Shown: positions 60,901 through 64,000 of the stretch, in pieces
Layout of the letters: every line of letters begins with the position of its first letter
Numbering within the stretch: the stretch's first letter is position 1
NCBI GenBank assembly: GCA_013350335.1
Contig: CM023541.1
Location: forward strand, 64,848,413 to 64,912,412
From: Chimonanthus salicifolius
Taxonomy: Eukaryota; Streptophyta; Magnoliopsida; Laurales; Calycanthaceae
Length of the DNA: 64,000 nt
Reading direction: 5' to 3'
Notes under the pieces: generated by a model
The model's input: the letters and a program-made list of their open reading frames with translations, nothing else
What the model was told of the DNA's origin: nothing
Databases searched by the model: none
Program-made: the position numbers and the translations under genes

Positions 60901-63900
60901 GTAGAACGGATTTCCATGATTTGAAGAGGAACTTGATAAATGGTTAGACTAAGTGATATGGGTGAGTTAAGGTCAAGTATCTTAGAACCCAAGGGAGTTC
61001 ACTTGTGCTATAATGGGGATGGGCTAGCATTATTGATAATGCATGGAATGCAATGTAAATGATAAGAAAGCCTTGTTTGGTTTCCTTAAAGTAAAAGTAT
61101 GACCACTCCCCATTGTCAACCAAAATGTGAAAATAATGAACTACGGTTGATCTGATCCACTATGTGGTACGTAGGCAACTGAGAGCATTGTGCCTCAGCT
61201 CGATTAAAAGATGCATTGTGTCATCTATTTATATTAAGGATGATGTAAGATGTTGAGCAAATATGAAGGGTAGAAAGGGATTGGTGGGATATACCTTTCC
61301 TAATATAGACCCTAATGCAGATGTTGGATCCCTCGAAGGTAGCCCGAAGAGGTTATGATGCCTTGAGAGTTTCGATATGATGAGACATATATGTTTGTTA
61401 CTCGAGTAAAGCTTAGAGTTGCGAGAGAACTGTGAAATTTCTTAAGATGGACAGATGAAGACTTTGGCACTGAGATGTATGTGAGTAGGTCACTTGATTA
61501 TATTGAGACGTGGTATGGGTGTGTCCCTCACGTGATATTGTTGATTGAGACGTGGTATGAGTGCAATTTCTCCCGGTTTTCTGCTAATTTTTTGCATTTT
61601 CCAATTTTACCTACAACACTTGAAAATAATATTAAATACACCTAATATATATGTAAATGAAGGCTAACTGGTCCAGAAATGAGGGGTAAAATAGTCATTT
61701 TCCCGTGCTCAACATTGAGCAAGACAAAGGAAACCCAATTCTATCATAAAAGACCTAAGCCATACAAGTTCACAAGTTATATTGGCAATGGCTCCATATT
61801 CAATCTCAGCACTAGATTGGGCAACCAAATATTGTTTCTTTCTTTTCCAATTGATAAGATCACAGCCAACAGAAGTACAATTATTTGTGCTCGGTCGACT
61901 ATCGTTTGGAGAGCATGGTCAATCAAAATTAGAGAAACCATGAATATGTAAATGGCCATGTGGAGCATATAGGATACATTTCCCTAGAGAATCCTTAAGA
62001 TAGCGTAATGTATGAGGGTTACGTCTAGATGAGTTGTCTATGGAGCATGCATGAATTTACTAACAAATCCATCAACAGGAGAAATGCTTGGATGAGTGAT
62101 TGTAAGATAAATATAGAAGAAACGAAACCAAAAACATTTGACAAACATTAGTTAAAAGAAGGCAGATTGACTATTTACTTCTATAATACTCATCTAGCAC
62201 CAAAATCTTTAATCAGTTAAAAGGGGTAGATTATGATGATAAATTTAGCCTGGTGGTCAAACCTACTGCTATTCAATTAGTACTGTCTATCACGTCTCTA
62301 ACCATTGGCAATTTAACAGCTGGATGTCAGCTTAATGCTTTCTTACAGTCATTTACAAGAAGTTGTTGTGAATAAACCACGAGTTTCATAGAACTTGAGG
62401 CCATTTATGGACTTGAGCAAGCCCCACTGGCTTGATATGCTTTCCCTAAATTAGGCTTCAGGGGATCTTTCGCTGACTTGCCATTATTCATTGGACATGG
62501 ACCTGATAGCATCATCTTTGTTCCCATATATGTTCATGATAATCTTCTCTGCTACTTCACTGCAGATTGTCACTGGTTACTACAATCTCTAAGTTCTGAA
62601 CTTGTTTCATATTTTCTATACATCAAGGCTACATCCACGTCCAGGGGCTAATACCTTAACACAAATTAAGTGCATTATAGATCTTCTTGAACAAGCCAAA
62701 ATGGAAGGTGCCAAACCTTCTTTTTTTTGGAATTTTTAGAAGGTTCCAAACCTTACTCATCTCCATCTGTTGCAGGTCACAAACTTCCCAAGTTTGACAG
62801 TGATCCAGTTGACACAACTACTAAATGTTAGATAGGTTGTGGGTTCTCTTCATCACCTCATATTAACCAGGGTCAATATTGCTGTTTCCATCAACTAGGT
62901 TCGCCAATTCATGCATAGCCCAAGGACAACTTATTGGGCAGCTGTTAAACGAGTCTTCAATATTTTAAATCTACAGTAATCCATGGCTTTCTCATTTGCT
63001 TGTCTCTTACTTGACTTCATACCTTTCTTGGTGCTGATTGGGTTGGCAGTCCAGATGATTTCCATTCTATAACTGGGTATTTCATATATGTAGGAGATAA
63101 CTTAGTTCATGGAGCTCAAAATACATGTTATTAGTTCTCTCCAACATTGAATTAGGGTAGGGAACGCTTGCTATGCGATAACTGATAATTTGGATCCAAA
63201 CTCTCCACATAACCTTGGCCTATTTCTTAAGCCTACAACTTTTAGTGGTAATCTGAATGCCATATAATTGTCATTCCTATATTTCATGCATGTCTAAAGC
63301 ATGCCAGAATTGATCGTCACTTCATTCCTGAAAGAATAACTTGGCGTTAGCTACATGTTCAATATATCTTCTTGTTGATCAAGTAGCTGATATCTTCAGC
63401 AAGAGTTCATCCTCTGGTTTTCATGTCTCCTAGACAAGCCACATGTTCCTTTATCATCATCAGCTTGAGAGCTTGTATTAGAACATGGTAGGAGATTATC
63501 ATGTGAATTTCTGGTTGGCATGAATTTGAGTTTTATATTCTATGCTTTTTATATTTTAAATTCCAATGTGTTAACTGCTGCCTCGAAAATCATGCACATC
63601 TTACAAATCCTGTTTTAGGAATCCTCTAGATTCTGAAAGTGGGTATCTAGAGTTCTATCATTTTTTCCTTTTTTAAAAATACAAGGTATTAATTATCTTG
63701 CCACTCCTGTGGACAGGATTAGGAGGGATGCATTTAGTTTTATTCAAAGTTGAAGGTAACCATCGATTGCCACCAACTACCCTCTCTCCAGGAGACATGG
63801 TGTGTGTGAGAACTTGTGATAGCAGAGGTGCTGGTGCAACATCTTGCATGCAGGGCTTTGTAAACAACCTAGGGGAGGATGGTTGTAGCATTGTAGTGGC

Positions 63901-64000
63901 CCTAGAATCACGCCATGGTGATCCCACTTTTTCCAAACTTTTTGGCAAGAGTGTGCGAATTGATCGTATTCATGGGTTGGCTGATGCCCTCACATATGAG
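54944..64000 (+). CDS. SMUBP-2/IGHMBP2-like helicase (At5g35970 type), 5' part
   Basis: Exons 54944-55601, 55993-56301 and 63717 to the window edge join in frame through GT-AG introns of 391 and 7415 bp. I start at ATG 54944 because the frame's upstream GTG (54938) is not a eukaryotic start. The N-terminus (MEISSLRLSSTTPK, rich in Ser and poor in acidic residues) resembles a plastid transit peptide. A short poly-Gln follows, then RWICRGMRAMAADFA, VRQRMGTTGLTFVIQAQPYL, FHFQREL-type and ELEFTQEELNAIPTPDE segments. Exon 3 reads GLGGMHLVLFKVEGNHRLPP, then GDMVCVR and FGKSVRIDRIHGLADALTYE. These match my memory of the plant protein annotated as a P-loop DNA-binding helicase of the SMUBP-2 group. 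The barrel domain is here; the RecA-like helicase motifs lie beyond 64000. Confidence 0.88.
56943..57318. repeat. 60-68 bp minisatellite in helicase intron 2
   Basis: Six diverged units each contain GGG(T/C)(T/C)(A/G)GATA, a GTACT/GAC-TTAGTAAGACG segment and a spacer. Units 3-4 and 5-6 are more alike as pairs (shared GGTAAGGCGTTCATGTTT and GTGTACACTCCATGAG). That gives a higher-order period of about 126 bp. Confidence 0.75.
57877..61719. mobile_element. Large solo LTR or non-autonomous LTR element, nested in a copia remnant
   Basis: The insert 57882-61714 (3833 bp) has TGTTGTGCAA...GTGCTCAACA termini and perfect 5-bp target-site duplications TTGAG at 57877-57881 and 61715-61719. It interrupts the RNase H region of the copia remnant, which reads across once it is removed. 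No gag or pol coding is visible. Near the left end is a GTATAGCGATTGAGTGCGAG phrase, and near 61160 is GTACGTAGGCAACTGAG; both are of the kind common in plant gypsy LTRs. Without the hAT MITE inside, it is about 3.0 kb. Confidence 0.75.
58522..59337. mobile_element. hAT-type MITE nested in the solo LTR
   Basis: The element 58530-59329 (800 bp) has inverted termini CAATGTTTTAAAACCCG / CGGGTTTAATAACATTG and perfect 8-bp target-site duplications ATTAAAAT (58522-58529 and 59330-59337). The sub-terminal regions are rich in ACCCG/CGGGT words that pair across the element (GGGTTGAACC, GGTTGACCCG). There is no transposase. Confidence 0.82.
62220..63480 (+). pseudogene. Copia remnant on the plus strand in helicase intron 2
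   Basis: Decayed frames read GVDYDDKFSLVVKPTAIQLV (about 62224), then IFVPIYVHDNLL where YVDD is expected. These are followed by LLEQAKMEGAKP, RSVVGSLHHL...FMHSPRTTYWAAVKRVFNIL, DWVGSPDDFHSITGYFI and finally VDQVADIFSKSSSSG (about 63375). This is the order of copia reverse transcriptase to RNase H. Many stops and frameshifts are present, and integrase and both LTRs are not recognisable. It is in the same direction as the host gene and separate from the minus-strand remnant ending at 62115. Confidence 0.75.

Larger units (their letters stand above)
57330..62115 (-). pseudogene. Copia remnant on the minus strand, split by an LTR insertion
   Basis: Minus-strand fragments run from 62115 down. 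They include FMHAP (stop) TTHLDV, ILYAPHGHLHIHGFSNFD and KKQYLVAQSSAEIEYGAIAN...CELVWL (about 61720-62115), which are copia RT-end and RNase H signatures. The frame then stops at a foreign insert (57882-61714). It resumes at 57876 with MVLECDN and CNHVFHEHTKQIAVDCDF, followed by a polypurine tract (AGCTTAAGGGGGAGTA, complement of about 57630-57645) and an LTR-like region below it. Several stops and frameshifts make it dead. Confidence 0.75.

Overview
The window is nuclear DNA of a flowering plant. It is AT-rich, genes carry many GT-AG introns, and intergenic and intronic space is packed with plant transposable elements (Ty1/copia, solo LTRs, TRIMs, L1-type LINEs, tRNA-derived SINEs, foldback MITEs). 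A long block of degenerate CCCTAAA/TTTAGGG plant telomere repeats is present. I cannot place the species below flowering plant. One 100-N run (31702-31801) is a scaffold gap.

Four protein-coding loci can be supported. (1) 5428-12393 (+): a complete 11-exon HD-Zip class IV homeodomain-START transcription factor, closest by remembered sequence to Arabidopsis HDG5, 792 aa. (2) 16430-16708 (+): a 92-aa single-exon LYR-motif protein, probably a mitochondrial assembly factor. (3) 44303 down to 34269 (-): the last five exons of a GH35 beta-galactosidase of the BGAL17 type. They are in frame and cleanly spliced, but no catalytic exons are visible upstream. (4) 54944 to beyond 64000 (+): the first exons of a SMUBP-2/IGHMBP2-like helicase (At5g35970 type), with a 7.4-kb second intron; the helicase motifs lie outside the window.

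Layout: 1-5 kb holds dispersed repeats and the 5' leader of the HDG5 gene. 5.4-12.4 kb is the HDG5 gene, with a retroposon that has duplicated one of its splice donors. 12.4-34 kb is mostly intergenic, with the LYR gene, a LINE tail, SINEs, several MITE families, a TRIM and a small solo LTR. 34.3-44.3 kb is the BGAL17 tail; one intron contains a dead copia element in antisense and another a 1.35-kb hAT-type foldback element. 44.8-45.8 kb is a palindromic pair of TRIM elements. 46.2-54.4 kb is an interstitial telomeric block of about 5.3 kb, split by a 2.9-kb solo LTR. 54.9-64 kb is the helicase gene, whose second intron is a stack of nested insertions: two copia remnants, a solo LTR inside one of them, and a hAT MITE inside that LTR.

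The genes do not form a pathway. The strongest observation is structural. The BGAL17 gene loses its 5' half just where the TRIM palindrome and the telomere-like block begin, and a different gene starts 518 bp beyond that block. This looks like a healed rearrangement, or alternatively an enormous intron that has engulfed another gene.
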